Under the pieces are notes generated by a model that did no database searches, had not been told where the DNA came from, and saw only the letters and a program-made list of their open reading frames with translations. This document shows positions 1 through 8,817 of a DNA stretch of 25,966 nt, piece by piece (position 1 is the stretch's first letter; each line of letters starts with the position of its first letter). The position numbers and the translations under genes were made by a program. Source of the stretch: Candidatus Lindowiibacteriota bacterium (lineage in GTDB: Bacteria > Lindowbacteria > 2-12-FULL-62-27); contig JAHFCY010000018.1 in the NCBI GenBank assembly GCA_023249255.1, forward strand, positions 1-25,966, given 5' to 3'.

Positions 1-1140
<1,140 letters not shown>

Positions 1141-1151
<11 letters not shown>

Positions 1152-2271
1152 ACGCGATTACTACGAAATTCTCGGTGTTTCGAAAACCGCGGTCGCCGAC
1201 GAGATCAAGAAGGCCTACCACCAGCAGGCGTTGAAATTTCATCCGGATAAAAATCCGGGCGATAAATCGGCCGAGGAGAAATTCAAGGAGGCCACTGAGG
1301 CCTATCAGATCCTGTCCGATTCGGAAAAGCGCAAACAGTACGACCAGTACGGCCATCAGGCGTTCGGGCCGCAAGGTCCCCAGGTCGACTATTCGAACCT
1401 GGAGGACATTTTCTCGGAAATTTTCGGCAACCGCCGCGGCGGGGTCGAAAGTATTTTCGACATCTTCTTCGGCCAGGGCGGAGGAGGCGGGCGGCGGCGC
1501 TCATCGCGGACCGGAAGCGACGGCGCGGACCTCAAAATTGAAATGACTCTCGACCTCGCCGAAACGCTCGAATCCCGCGAAAAAACAATCGAACTGTCAC
1601 GGCTCGAACCCTGTGTCGACTGCAAAGGCCACGGCGGAAGCGGCCGGCACACCTGCTCCGAATGCGGCGGGCGAGGGCAGGTCGCCTATCGGCAGGGATT
1701 TTTCACGTTCGCGTCAACCTGCGGCCGGTGCAGCGGGGCCGGCACGACGATGAAATCCACCTGCGCGGAATGCCGCGGCTCCGGCGTCAAACGCGCCAAG
1801 AAAAAAATCACGCTCACTATTCCGGCCGGAGTCGAGGACGGCATGCAATTCAGAATGAAAAGCGAAGGCGACTCCGGATCAGGCGACGGCGGCCGGGGCG
1901 ATCTCTATGTTTTTGTCCACGTCCGGCCTCACCCGAGATTCGAGCGGCAGAACACCGATCTCGTCACGGACGTGACGGTCAGTTACGTCGAGGCGATTCT
2001 GGGTTCCGAGGTCGAACTGAAAGACATCTCCGGTGATACTCTGTCGGTCAAGATTCCCGCCGGCACCCGCCACGGCGCGCTTCTTCGCCTGCGCGACAAG
2101 GGACTTCCATCCATTGAAACCGGACGCCGCGGCGATATGCTGGCGCGCGTCAACGTTGACATCCCCAAAAACGTATCGTCCCGCGAACGCCAACTCCTCC
2201 TGGAGATCGCCGATCTCCACGCCACCCACCAGAAGGGATTTTTCAACAAAGTCAAAGACGCGCTGGGCTGA
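1141..2271 (+). CDS. dnaJ: Co-chaperone DnaJ (Hsp40, type I)
   Basis: DnaJ delivers unfolded substrates to DnaK and stimulates its ATPase. The 376-residue protein has the full type I layout: a J domain with HPD at 34-36; a short Gly-rich region with a GGGGG run near 113-117; four CxxCxGxG zinc motifs (Cys 158/161, 172/175, 194/197, 208/211); and a C-terminal substrate-binding region with a [12 protein letters not shown] segment. The ATG at 1141 was chosen because the protein then begins [12 protein letters not shown], the normal J-domain start. An in-frame extension back to 970 only re-reads dnaK in another frame. The gene begins 11 nt before the dnaK stop, and AAGG at 1131-1134 can serve as ribosome binding site, so translation is probably coupled. 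It converges on the pilin gene with only 4 nt between stops. Confidence 0.98.
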
Positions 2272-2275
2272 AGTT

Positions 2276-3361
2276 CTAATTCCGTATCCGCTGGATCCGC
2301 CGCGGCCAGAAACTCGCCGGGGGACGCGGATCTGTCGGGACGGCGTCGAAGGATTGCACGACCACGCCCTGGCCCAGGGCGACGTCACGGGCGATCAGTG
2401 TTCCCGTGATCAATCCTTCGCCTTTCAATGAGACGCTTCCGTTCACGTAAATCACGCCGCGAATGCGGGCGCCGGAGAGTGTGCCGGTGAGATTTTTTTC
2501 GACGAAAAGAATCGGCGTATCGTCGGCAGGGTCGAACCGCATGTTGATTTTTCCGTTGAGCGTCAGGTTTCCGCCGACGCGGATTGAAACGTTGCTTTCG
2601 GCAAAATCCTGAAGCGTGAGGTCGCCTGCCTGAACATAAAATCGCCTGCCCGGAGCCGTGTCGCCGGGATGATGCTCCGACCACGGCCGGGGCCACTGCG
2701 CCGTGTATTGATCCGATTTGATCCACGGCACGAGAGGTGGCGTTGTGGCGGAATCGAACAGGACCGTTTCGCGCGGGCGGTGGGCGATCTCGATTTCCCC
2801 TGTTGAAATTATTCCGCCCACGACCTCTCCGCCGTCTGCGATGCTGATGGAGTCGCCGTAGACCGACCCCTGGACGATCGATCCGAATCCGACATTGAGA
2901 TCGTTTCGCGCCATGACGGCAAAGAGCGTTGCGTCGCGGACGATAATCGGTCGCACCATGTTTTTCTCCTCGCGCTTGTATCGCCCACCGGCAAAAATCC
3001 AGATGACATCCGGCATCCGGAACCGTTCGGTCCGGATTTGCGCCGACGCATCGTCCAGCGTAAACTGCCATTCCGATCCGCCTTCCTCACCGGCAGACCA
3101 CGCCGGATCGACGAGCAATCGTCCTTCGGCGGCGGCCGCCGCGCTCTCGGCCGCCACCAGCGCCTTCTCCTTCCACAGCCAGTCCCGCGAACTTTTCATG
3201 ATGCCGATCAACTGGTCGTACACGACCGACAGAACCATCGAGAACACGATCAGCGACAGAAGCGTATACACGAGGATGGATCCGTTCTGACCGCCGGATA
3301 ATCCTCTTCCCCTCTTTTGTCCGTGTCTGTGTGTGTCTGTGTGTGTCTGTCTGTGGTTCAT
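2276..3361 (-). CDS. PilX/GspK-like minor pilin with repetitive beta-strand C-terminal region
   Basis: A 361-residue protein, probably at the tip of a type IV pilus or type II-like pseudopilus. Residues 1-27 are a very basic, His/Thr-rich leader, followed by a hydrophobic segment (about 28-48) that starts GQNGSILVYTLL. This resembles PilX N-termini. With cleavage after Gly27, position +5 is Tyr rather than Glu, as in K-type pseudopilins. The later part (about 140-345) has repeated short strands of the GNLTLNGKI and GVIYVNGSVSLKGEG type, suggesting a stacked beta structure like that of surface or cytoskeletal beta-helix proteins (inference). It begins 3 nt after the stop of the J-like pilin gene and is last in the trio. 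The ATG at 3361 is the only reasonable start, since no ATG, GTG or TTG occurs before the hydrophobic core. Codons 2-13 are encoded by a decamer tandem repeat. The family is fairly secure; the exact role is not. Confidence 0.75.
   Translation of the reverse strand: MNHRQTHTDTHRHGQKRGRGLSGGQNGSILVYTLLSLIVFSMVLSVVYDQLIGIMKSSRDWLWKEKALVAAESAAAAAEGRLLVDPAWSAGEEGGSEWQFTLDDASAQIRTERFRMPDVIWIFAGGRYKREEKNMVRPIIVRDATLFAVMARNDLNVGFGSIVQGSVYGDSISIADGGEVVGGIISTGEIEIAHRPRETVLFDSATTPPLVPWIKSDQYTAQWPRPWSEHHPGDTAPGRRFYVQAGDLTLQDFAESNVSIRVGGNLTLNGKINMRFDPADDTPILFVEKNLTGTLSGARIRGVIYVNGSVSLKGEGLITGTLIARDVALGQGVVVQSFDAVPTDPRPPASFWPRRIQRIRN
3323..3352. repeat. Decamer tandem repeat, three copies, inside a pilin-like gene
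   Basis: The plus strand reads GTGTCTGTGT twice (3323-3332, 3333-3342), then GTGTCTGTCT (3343-3352), followed by GTGG. On the minus strand this encodes the His/Thr/Asp-rich residues just after the start codon of the PilX/GspK-like gene. The unit is 10 nt, not a multiple of three, so gain or loss of one copy would shift the frame before the membrane segment. Confidence 0.9.
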
Positions 3362-3364
3362 TTT

Positions 3365-3865
3365 CTAATTCAACTCCGACGCGCGAAGGTTCACGCTGAA
3401 ATGATATCGGCGCACGTCGCCGGGCCGTTGCTCGACCGACAATTCCAAAATGACGTGCCGCGTGTTCGGACTTGGCTGATCGTAGATCAGGTTGAATTCG
3501 TCAACGCCCGACAAAATGGACGAGCTGTCTTCGCCGCCCTGCCGGTAAATCGTGCCCCGCGATTCGCCGTCCCAGCCGTATCCCAGCGTCTCAATAGTCT
3601 CGGGCGCACTGTCTCCGTTTTCGTCGAGTCTCCAGAGTCCAATTTCGGTGGGCGAGGAATAAAGCACCTGCCGGCTGTCCCGCACGTCCGTCGAAAAAGC
3701 CCTGAAAAACGTCACAAGTTTGTCCAACTGCGCCGCCTCGCTGCGAACGGCGACAATCCGTTTGGCCGACCAGTCGCCGAATCGCAACATGAACGCGACG
3801 ACCATGCTGAAAATCGTCAGTGAAACAAGAACCTCAATCAGGGTAAATCCGCGGGAATTTTTCAT
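3365..3865 (-). CDS. PilW/GspJ-like minor pilin (prepilin-type N-terminus)
   Basis: A 166-residue prepilin-like protein with leader MKNSRG, cleavage expected between Gly6 and Phe7, and the FTLIEVLVSLTIF methylation motif with Glu at +5. A single hydrophobic helix (about 7-28) is followed by a polar, probably beta-rich domain with segments GDSAPETIETLGYGWDG and DVRRYHFSVNLRAS. Its position between an I/PilV-like gene (4-nt ATGA overlap upstream) and a K/PilX-like gene (3-nt gap downstream) matches the I-J-K order of pseudopilin tip complexes. From the sequence alone it could belong to a type IV pilus (PilW) or to a secretion pseudopilus (GspJ). No assembly ATPase, prepilin peptidase or secretin lies in the window to decide. 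Confidence 0.85.
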   Translation of the reverse strand: MKNSRGFTLIEVLVSLTIFSMVVAFMLRFGDWSAKRIVAVRSEAAQLDKLVTFFRAFSTDVRDSRQVLYSSPTEIGLWRLDENGDSAPETIETLGYGWDGESRGTIYRQGGEDSSSILSGVDEFNLIYDQPSPNTRHVILELSVEQRPGDVRRYHFSVNLRASELN

Positions 3866-4380
3866 CGCGGCTGGCCGATCGAAAGCCAGGTGAGGTGCGC
3901 CAGTTCCGTGTTCTGATGGTAGACCGACACAGTGAACCGGCGCAGGCCGTAAGGCGACGGCAAACCCGGCGGGCCGGCCGGATTTTCCGGCGAGACGCTC
4001 TCGACTTTGATTTCTCGCCGGATTCTCTCCATGCCGGACAACGGATTTCCGCCGATGTCAGAAGCAGGCCGGTCGATCAACCCGGCGTAATCGTCTTGAT
4101 CGTCATACGACATTCGATTCGTTCCGCTTTCGTCCGGCTCCCGACCCAGCACGGGACGGCCGTCCGGATCGAGAGACGGTTTGGAGAGTATTTCCTCGCG
4201 CAGATCGGCCGCCAGGAGCGACGCACCCATCCGGTCCTTTGCCATCCGGCTTTCCATTTCGAGCGTCGTCAATCCCTGAAACACGGACACGGACAGAATG
4301 GATATGATGAACGCGCTGACAAGGACTTCAAGAAGCGACATGCCGGTCTCGACCTGACCCGGGCGGATGCGGCGGCGCAT
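3862..4380 (-). CDS. PilV/GspI-like minor pilin (prepilin-type N-terminus)
   Basis: Prepilin-like protein of 172 residues from the ATG at 4380. The leader MRRRIRPGQVETG is basic. Cleavage after Gly13 gives MSLLEVLVSAFII, with the conserved Glu at +5 and one hydrophobic helix. The globular part (about 40-172) is unlike anything I recognise beyond the family. It is first of three minor-pilin genes and overlaps the J-like gene by ATGA. A longer reading from a GTG at 4428 is possible, but its extra residues would make a poor leader and it would start upstream of the promoter at 4387-4415. No Shine-Dalgarno sequence precedes 4380, and the promoter -10 ends 6 nt before it, so the mRNA may be leaderless. 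Divergent from hemW. Confidence 0.8.
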   Translation of the reverse strand: MRRRIRPGQVETGMSLLEVLVSAFIISILSVSVFQGLTTLEMESRMAKDRMGASLLAADLREEILSKPSLDPDGRPVLGREPDESGTNRMSYDDQDDYAGLIDRPASDIGGNPLSGMERIRREIKVESVSPENPAGPPGLPSPYGLRRFTVSVYHQNTELAHLTWLSIGQPR

Positions 4381-4386
4381 GAAGGT

Positions 4387-4415
4387 ATCGTAATGGAAAA
4401 GCAAAAAATGTTCAA
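4387..4415 (-). promoter_or_regulatory. Sigma70-type promoter of the minor-pilin genes
   Basis: On the minus strand, a -35 TTGAAC (4410-4415) and a -10 TACGAT (4387-4392) are separated by exactly 17 nt. The -10 ends 6 nt before the ATG at 4380, so transcription would begin at or next to the start codon. Confidence 0.6.
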
Positions 4416-4421
4416 CGTGCC

Positions 4422-4450
4422 GTGTCACGGCCCTGGTCTTCTGCTACTCT
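4422..4450 (+). promoter_or_regulatory. Possible hemW promoter
   Basis: A weak candidate: GTGTCA (4422-4427), 17 nt, then TACTCT (4445-4450) preceded by TGC, which resembles an extended -10. It lies 8 nt before the hemW ATG, and no Shine-Dalgarno sequence is seen there, so a leaderless transcript is possible. The match to consensus is only partial. Confidence 0.35.
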
Positions 4451-4458
4451 GACGCCTC

Positions 4459-5568
4459 ATGCAACCGCTTCACGTTTATGTTCACGTGCCTTTTTGCGTC
4501 GATCCCTGCGGGTATTGCGATTTTTACAGGGGTCCGCACCGGATGGACCGGGAGAAAACATTTGTCCGCGCGTTGACCGGAGAAATTAAGATGCGTCTTT
4601 CGGAGCGCAAGCGGCTCGACACGCTGTATTTTGGAGGCGGCACACCGTCTCTTCTGTCGGATGAAAGCTGGATGGAGATTTTTTCGGCCTTCCGCCAACA
4701 TGCCGAAATTTTCACGGAATCTGAAATCACGATCGAGGCCAATCCGGCGAGCATCACGGTCGCGGCGGCAAAATTCTGGCGTGGCATTGGCGTCAATCGT
4801 GTCTCGGTGGGCGTTCAGAGTTTGAACGGTGATATTCTTCTCTATCTCAACCGGATTCACACGTCTGAAAACGCCCTCGACGCGGTTCGGATTCTGAATG
4901 AAACCGGCATGGACAACGTCAACGCGGATTTGATTTACAGCATTCCCGGCCAGCGCACGATGGACGTGATCGACGCAATTGACCGGCTTTCTCCGTGGAT
5001 CGATCATCTCTCGGCCTACGCCCTGACAATCGTGCCCGGCACGCCGTTTGCCCGGCGCGGCGTCACTCTTCCTGACTCAGACGTGGTGGCCGATCAGTAC
5101 GAGCGCATCGTGGATCGTGCGGCCGCAGCCGGATTGGAGCGGTATGAAGTCTCGAATTTTTCACGGCATGGCGCCGAGAGCCGGCACAATCTTAACACCT
5201 GGCGATACGGTGCCTGTGTCGCGCTCGGTCCTTCCGCGGCGGGCTTCGACGGATCCCGCCGATACAAAAATATCGCCGATTTTTTGAAATATGCGAAAGC
5301 AATTCAATCCGGCGAATTGCCGGAATCGGAATCCGAAGAGGCCGATCCATCCACGGCATTCTGGGACCGACTGATGCTTGGCCTTCGGACGCGGGAAGGT
5401 GTTCGGCTTTCGCCTGACGAACGCGCCGGCCTCGCAGCAATCGCCGACAGCGCCGGACTTGGCGATCATCTCGAATGGACGGAAAATGGAGCACGTCTGA
5501 AACCGGACAAGATTGTCCTCCTCGACGAAATTCTCACGCGCTTACGAGTGGCCGCGCCATGCCGCTGA
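4459..5568 (+). CDS. hemW: HemW-like radical SAM heme chaperone
   Basis: Radical SAM protein of 369 residues, related to coproporphyrinogen III dehydrogenase (HemN) but with HemW features. The N-terminus YVHVPFCVDPCGYCDF carries the CxxxCxxC cluster motif (Cys13, Cys17, Cys20) followed by Asp-Phe. Other family segments are LYFGGGTPSLL, the NADLIYSIPGQ strand and the C-terminal LMLGLRTREGV. HemW proteins bind heme and are thought to deliver it to respiratory enzymes; many are mis-annotated as HemN. The usual HNxxYW motif reads HNLNTW here, a Tyr-to-Thr change. The ATG at 4459 gives the normal HemW N-terminus. The last 10 nt overlap the next gene. Divergent from the pilin genes. Confidence 0.92.
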   Translation: MQPLHVYVHVPFCVDPCGYCDFYRGPHRMDREKTFVRALTGEIKMRLSERKRLDTLYFGGGTPSLLSDESWMEIFSAFRQHAEIFTESEITIEANPASITVAAAKFWRGIGVNRVSVGVQSLNGDILLYLNRIHTSENALDAVRILNETGMDNVNADLIYSIPGQRTMDVIDAIDRLSPWIDHLSAYALTIVPGTPFARRGVTLPDSDVVADQYERIVDRAAAAGLERYEVSNFSRHGAESRHNLNTWRYGACVALGPSAAGFDGSRRYKNIADFLKYAKAIQSGELPESESEEADPSTAFWDRLMLGLRTREGVRLSPDERAGLAAIADSAGLGDHLEWTENGARLKPDKIVLLDEILTRLRVAAPCR

Positions 5569-7295
5569 CGTTCACGAGAAGTCTCGCAGGCGCCATCGCC
5601 GTCTTCGCGCTGAGTCTATCCGCCCTGTTTTTGCCCGGGTACATGAACCGTGGACTCTATCAGGTCGGGCTCATGCTGATCGCAGGCGCCATTCTGGCCG
5701 AAGCCGCGCTGCGGCGGAGGCTGGTTGTGACCGAGCCGATCGCCGTGGTGGCCGGAGGATTGTTTTCGGCGGCCGTGGCTGTTTCATTTTTTGCGTCGGA
5801 CATGGACAAGTTCGATCTGGCGGCCTCGACGTTGAATCGTATTTTGTGGTTCGTCACGTTCGTTGCCGTGTCTGTGGCCGCACAAGATTCGCGAACGCGC
5901 GGGACGCTGGCCGGGCTGTGGGTGGTCAGCCTGATTGTCTTTGCCGTGCGGATCCGAATCTGTGAAGGCGCTGACGTCTCATGGCGGATCGCGGCGGCGG
6001 GCGCAGGCGGCGTTGTTCTGGCCGCAACAGCGGTGCTGAGCCGGACGGTTGTTTTCTCCATGACGAAAATAAAAAAAATTATTCTATCGATTGCCATGGC
6101 GGGATTGATCGCGGCGTCATGGACCGTCCTGCACCACGCGTACATTCCGGTCGATGAGTCGGAAATCGTACGGCGCGGGTACGGGATGGAGGACGCGGCG
6201 CTGACGGTCGCGGGCCGATGCGCGGCCGAGAAGCCGATTTTGGGATACGGCGCGGGATCCATTGCACGAAAATTTTTGCAGGATCGGCCGACGAGCGCCA
6301 CGATCCGCGGCGTGACGGACCGGCTGGATGTTTCGATGCAATCCTGGAAAGTTTTATCGGCCGAAAACGGGTGGCTGGGACTGGCTCTATTTTTGGCGTG
6401 GATTGCCTGCCCGCTCACAGCGGCAATGGGACGGCCACGGGATTGGGTTGATATTGTGACGGTCGGATTGGCCGGCGCGATCCTGACCCATGAGTTATTT
6501 GGCGGAGGATGGACGCTGACGTATGCCGGCGGCCTGCTCCTCTTCGGCGTCCTCGGCCTGCTTTCCTCTCCCTCGTCTGACCGGATTGAACACGAGGCGC
6601 CGGCGAGTTTTTTTGTGGCGTCGTTTATCGTTATTGGCGGGATTCTCCTCTGGCAGCAGCTCTTCTGGTGGAAAACCTATCACGTCGAACAGCGAGTGCC
6701 GGAAATTCAAAAAAATCTGGCCGACCTGAAAGTCGATGACGCAGGCAATCAGATCGACATATGCATGGTCGAATACGATCCCCGCCGAAACGACCTGCTT
6801 TCCTGGCTGATCGGCGCGTACCACCGGGCGGGACGGCTTCAAAATGCTCTTGAGAACAGCAAGGTCCTGCTGGCACGCGATCCCGACTACCCGTCAGTCA
6901 AAAACAACATCGGCGTGTTCTACGTCATGATGGGTCAGCCGGCCAACGCGATCCCGTATCTTAGAGAAACGGCGGAAAGGGAACCGACGATGGACAATTG
7001 GACCAAGCTCGGCCATCTCTATTCGGTGACGGGGGACGCGGACAAGGCAAAGGAGGCGTTTTTGAATGGCATGGGAATTTTTCCGCGCGAGGTCAGCATT
7101 CTGCTGGCGAGAGCGCCGAAACTGACCGACACTCAAGGAACCGTCAACAATCTCTTCGAGCCCGCGCACTTCTGCGCCAACTCTCTACTGAAAAATTACG
7201 GCCCCGCCCTCGGCGTCGAAATCCAGCAACGGGTGGTCAACGGCTACAATGCTGAACGAAAACGGATCAAGGATGAACTGGGACTCAACAAATGA
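5559..7295 (+). CDS. O-antigen ligase/polymerase-like membrane protein with C-terminal TPR repeats
   Basis: A 578-residue protein with about ten hydrophobic segments over residues 1-400. These include a long loop containing AAEKPILGYGAGSIARKF and ENGWLGLALFLAW, which resembles the large periplasmic loop and following helix of Wzy/WaaL-type (Wzy_C) proteins. Residues about 411-511 form TPR-like helical pairs (WLIGAYHRAGRLQNALE, NNIGVFYVMMGQPANAIPYL, KLGHLYSVTGDADKAKEAF). Proteins of this layout join or polymerise surface glycans, but the substrate cannot be read from sequence. The ATG at 5559 starts 10 nt before the hemW stop, in another frame, so it is probably co-translated with hemW. An in-frame upstream ATG at 5475 lies deep inside hemW and would add a non-hydrophobic stretch. 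The sugar-nucleotide reductase at 7441 may be functionally related. Confidence 0.75.
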   Translation: MPLTFTRSLAGAIAVFALSLSALFLPGYMNRGLYQVGLMLIAGAILAEAALRRRLVVTEPIAVVAGGLFSAAVAVSFFASDMDKFDLAASTLNRILWFVTFVAVSVAAQDSRTRGTLAGLWVVSLIVFAVRIRICEGADVSWRIAAAGAGGVVLAATAVLSRTVVFSMTKIKKIILSIAMAGLIAASWTVLHHAYIPVDESEIVRRGYGMEDAALTVAGRCAAEKPILGYGAGSIARKFLQDRPTSATIRGVTDRLDVSMQSWKVLSAENGWLGLALFLAWIACPLTAAMGRPRDWVDIVTVGLAGAILTHELFGGGWTLTYAGGLLLFGVLGLLSSPSSDRIEHEAPASFFVASFIVIGGILLWQQLFWWKTYHVEQRVPEIQKNLADLKVDDAGNQIDICMVEYDPRRNDLLSWLIGAYHRAGRLQNALENSKVLLARDPDYPSVKNNIGVFYVMMGQPANAIPYLRETAEREPTMDNWTKLGHLYSVTGDADKAKEAFLNGMGIFPREVSILLARAPKLTDTQGTVNNLFEPAHFCANSLLKNYGPALGVEIQQRVVNGYNAERKRIKDELGLNK

Positions 7296-7309
7296 CAGGC
7301 ATAAAAATA

Positions 7310-7382
7310 TGGAGGGCATGGGAGTCGAACCCACGACCTCTACGTTGCGAACGTAGCGCTCTCCCAGCTGAGCTAGCCCCCC
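7310..7382 (-). tRNA. tRNA-Ala, anticodon CGC
   Basis: A 73-nt cloverleaf on the minus strand. The acceptor stem GGGGGGC pairs with GCCCTCC, including one G-U pair. The D arm is GCTC/GAGC. The anticodon stem CTACG/CGTAG encloses the loop TTCGCAA, giving anticodon CGC, which reads the alanine codon GCG. The T arm GTGGG/CCCAT holds loop TTCGACT. The discriminator base is A and CCA is not encoded, so it must be added by CCA-adding enzyme. It lies between the convergent ligase-like gene and the divergent reductase gene. Confidence 0.95.
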
Positions 7383-7394
7383 GTAATGCCGACG

Positions 7395-7423
7395 ATCATA
7401 CCGTCAGACGACGCCAAATTCAA
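7395..7423 (-). promoter_or_regulatory. Promoter of tRNA-Ala
   Basis: On the minus strand, TTGAAT (7418-7423) and TATGAT (7395-7400) are separated by 17 nt. The -10 ends 12 nt before the first tRNA base, giving a leader of about 6 nt. This is one of the best sigma70-type matches in the window. Confidence 0.7.
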
Positions 7424-7440
7424 CCTTCCGATAACGCCGG

Positions 7441-8241
7441 ATGAAAGTCCTCCTGACAGGCTCGAGCGGCACGGTCGGATCGGAAATGAAACAATATTTG
7501 GAATCCATGCGCGCCGGGGTTTTCTGCTGGGATCGTAAGCGCGTTCCGGTCGATCAGTACCGGCCGATGGAGGATTTTGTCCGGGAAATCCGGCCGGACG
7601 TCATCTTTCATTTCGCAATCGCGGCGCGGCCGACCGGCAAAGAAAACGAGGGCTGGCTGGTCAATTACGAATGGACAAGCGAGTTGGCATGGATCGCCCG
7701 GGTTTTGAATGCCCGGTTTATCTACACCAGCTCGGCCATGGTGTTTTCCGACCACGCGCAAGGACCGTTCACGGTCGACTCGGTCCCGGACGCGTCTGAA
7801 GGCTACGGCTGCGAAAAACGCATGTCCGAATCCCGGGTCTTCCATCAGAATCCCAACGCCACGATCGCACGGCTTGGATGGCAGATCGGCGACAGGGCCG
7901 GATCCAACACCATGTACGACGCCTTTGAAACGCTCATGAAAAATGAAGGCCGCATTCGCGCGAGCACAAAATGGTTTCCGGCCTGTTCCTTTCTCGCTGA
8001 TACGGTTCAGTGCCTTTTCAACACGCTGAATCATCCACCCGGACTTTACATGATCGATTCAAATGAACGCTGGAATTATTTTGAGATCGCCACCGCCTTG
8101 AATGAGTTTCATCAATCCCGCTGGAAAATCGAACCGACGGAAGACTTCGTATTCGACCAGCGATTGATCGACACGCGCCTTAATCCTCCCTCGCTGAAGA
8201 CCCGTCTGCCGGCCCTTTCAGGCGGGCGGCGGCGTATTTAA
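7441..8241 (+). CDS. RmlD-like NAD(P)-dependent sugar-nucleotide reductase/epimerase (extended SDR)
   Basis: A 266-residue extended short-chain dehydrogenase. The Rossmann glycine motif GSSGTVG is at 7-13, the strand ending FIYTSSAMVF is near 93-102, and the catalytic pair is Tyr122/Lys126 (YGCEK). The overall layout (VNYEWTSELA, FTVDSVPDAS) resembles dTDP-4-dehydrorhamnose reductase, which makes dTDP-rhamnose for surface glycans. No rmlA, rmlB or rmlC is nearby, so the substrate is uncertain. The C-terminus resembles the RmlD substrate-binding domain (GLYMIDSNERWNYFEIATAL). The ATG at 7441 places the glycine motif at the normal distance from the N-terminus. No clear Shine-Dalgarno precedes it. 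Its last 24 nt overlap the convergent pth gene. Confidence 0.8.
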   Translation: MKVLLTGSSGTVGSEMKQYLESMRAGVFCWDRKRVPVDQYRPMEDFVREIRPDVIFHFAIAARPTGKENEGWLVNYEWTSELAWIARVLNARFIYTSSAMVFSDHAQGPFTVDSVPDASEGYGCEKRMSESRVFHQNPNATIARLGWQIGDRAGSNTMYDAFETLMKNEGRIRASTKWFPACSFLADTVQCLFNTLNHPPGLYMIDSNERWNYFEIATALNEFHQSRWKIEPTEDFVFDQRLIDTRLNPPSLKTRLPALSGGRRRI

Positions 8242-8814
8242 TTTTTGTGATGCGCGGTCGAAGAATCCCATGATCCAGTCGTCCAGACCGGGGGCGGAGC
8301 TGTCAAATACGGCAGTCAGCGTCGGGCGCTCCTCTTTCGAAAATTCTGACAGCACGTGGTCGCGCGCGTTGCTGCGGTCCGGCCGGCCGACTCCGATACG
8401 CAGGCGGTAAAAATCGGGCGAGCCGAATGACTGAATGACGCTCTCGACGCCGTGATGGCCCGCCGCGGATCCTCCGAATTTCAATTGAACGCGGCCCAGC
8501 GGCAGATCCATTTCGTCGTGCAAAACCATGAAATGATCAAGCGGCGTGTCCATCCCACGGATCAGGCCGCAGACCGGCGGACCGCTCAGATTCATGAAAC
8601 TCTGCGGCGACGCAAGCATGACAGACATGCGATGAACATCGGCGCGCCAGAGATCACAGTTTGATTTTTTTCCGGATGGGGTTGCGCTCCAGCGGGAGAT
8701 CAACCATTCGATGAAAAGACGGCCGGCATTGTGCCGGCTTTGCGCATATTCGGGACCGGGATTGCCAAGACCGACGAGACAGAGAATTGATCCGGCCTGC
8801 CGGGGCTTTGCCAA
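8218..8814 (-). CDS. pth: Peptidyl-tRNA hydrolase
   Basis: Pth recycles tRNA from peptidyl-tRNAs that drop off the ribosome. The 198-residue protein is of typical bacterial length and shows LVGLGNPGPEY (catalytic-region Asn18), RHNAG (catalytic His28), FMNLSG (Asn75) and LHDEMDLPLG (Asp100). The usual GHNG motif reads GHHG, with His121 replacing the Asn that corresponds to E. coli Asn114. The start is TTG at 8814: AAGAAGG lies upstream at the end of rplY, no ATG or GTG precedes the first beta strand, and the gene begins 3 nt after the rplY stop. It is the last gene of glmU-prs-rplY-pth, a common bacterial order. Confidence 0.96.
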   Translation of the reverse strand: MAKPRQAGSILCLVGLGNPGPEYAQSRHNAGRLFIEWLISRWSATPSGKKSNCDLWRADVHRMSVMLASPQSFMNLSGPPVCGLIRGMDTPLDHFMVLHDEMDLPLGRVQLKFGGSAAGHHGVESVIQSFGSPDFYRLRIGVGRPDRSNARDHVLSEFSKEERPTLTAVFDSSAPGLDDWIMGFFDRASQKLNTPPPA

Positions 8815-8817
8815 CGA

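Noticed and set aside
2272-2330. Bidirectional terminator between dnaJ and the pilin gene
   Set aside because: Only 4 nt separate the stops, and no convincing hairpin with a T-run was found.
3317-3823. Plus-strand frame opposite the pilin genes
   Set aside because: It begins in the GT-rich repeat and lacks motifs. The minus-strand prepilin signatures are clear.
7296-7309. Possible terminator between the ligase-like gene and tRNA-Ala
   Set aside because: There is an A/T-rich stretch but no stem before it on either strand.
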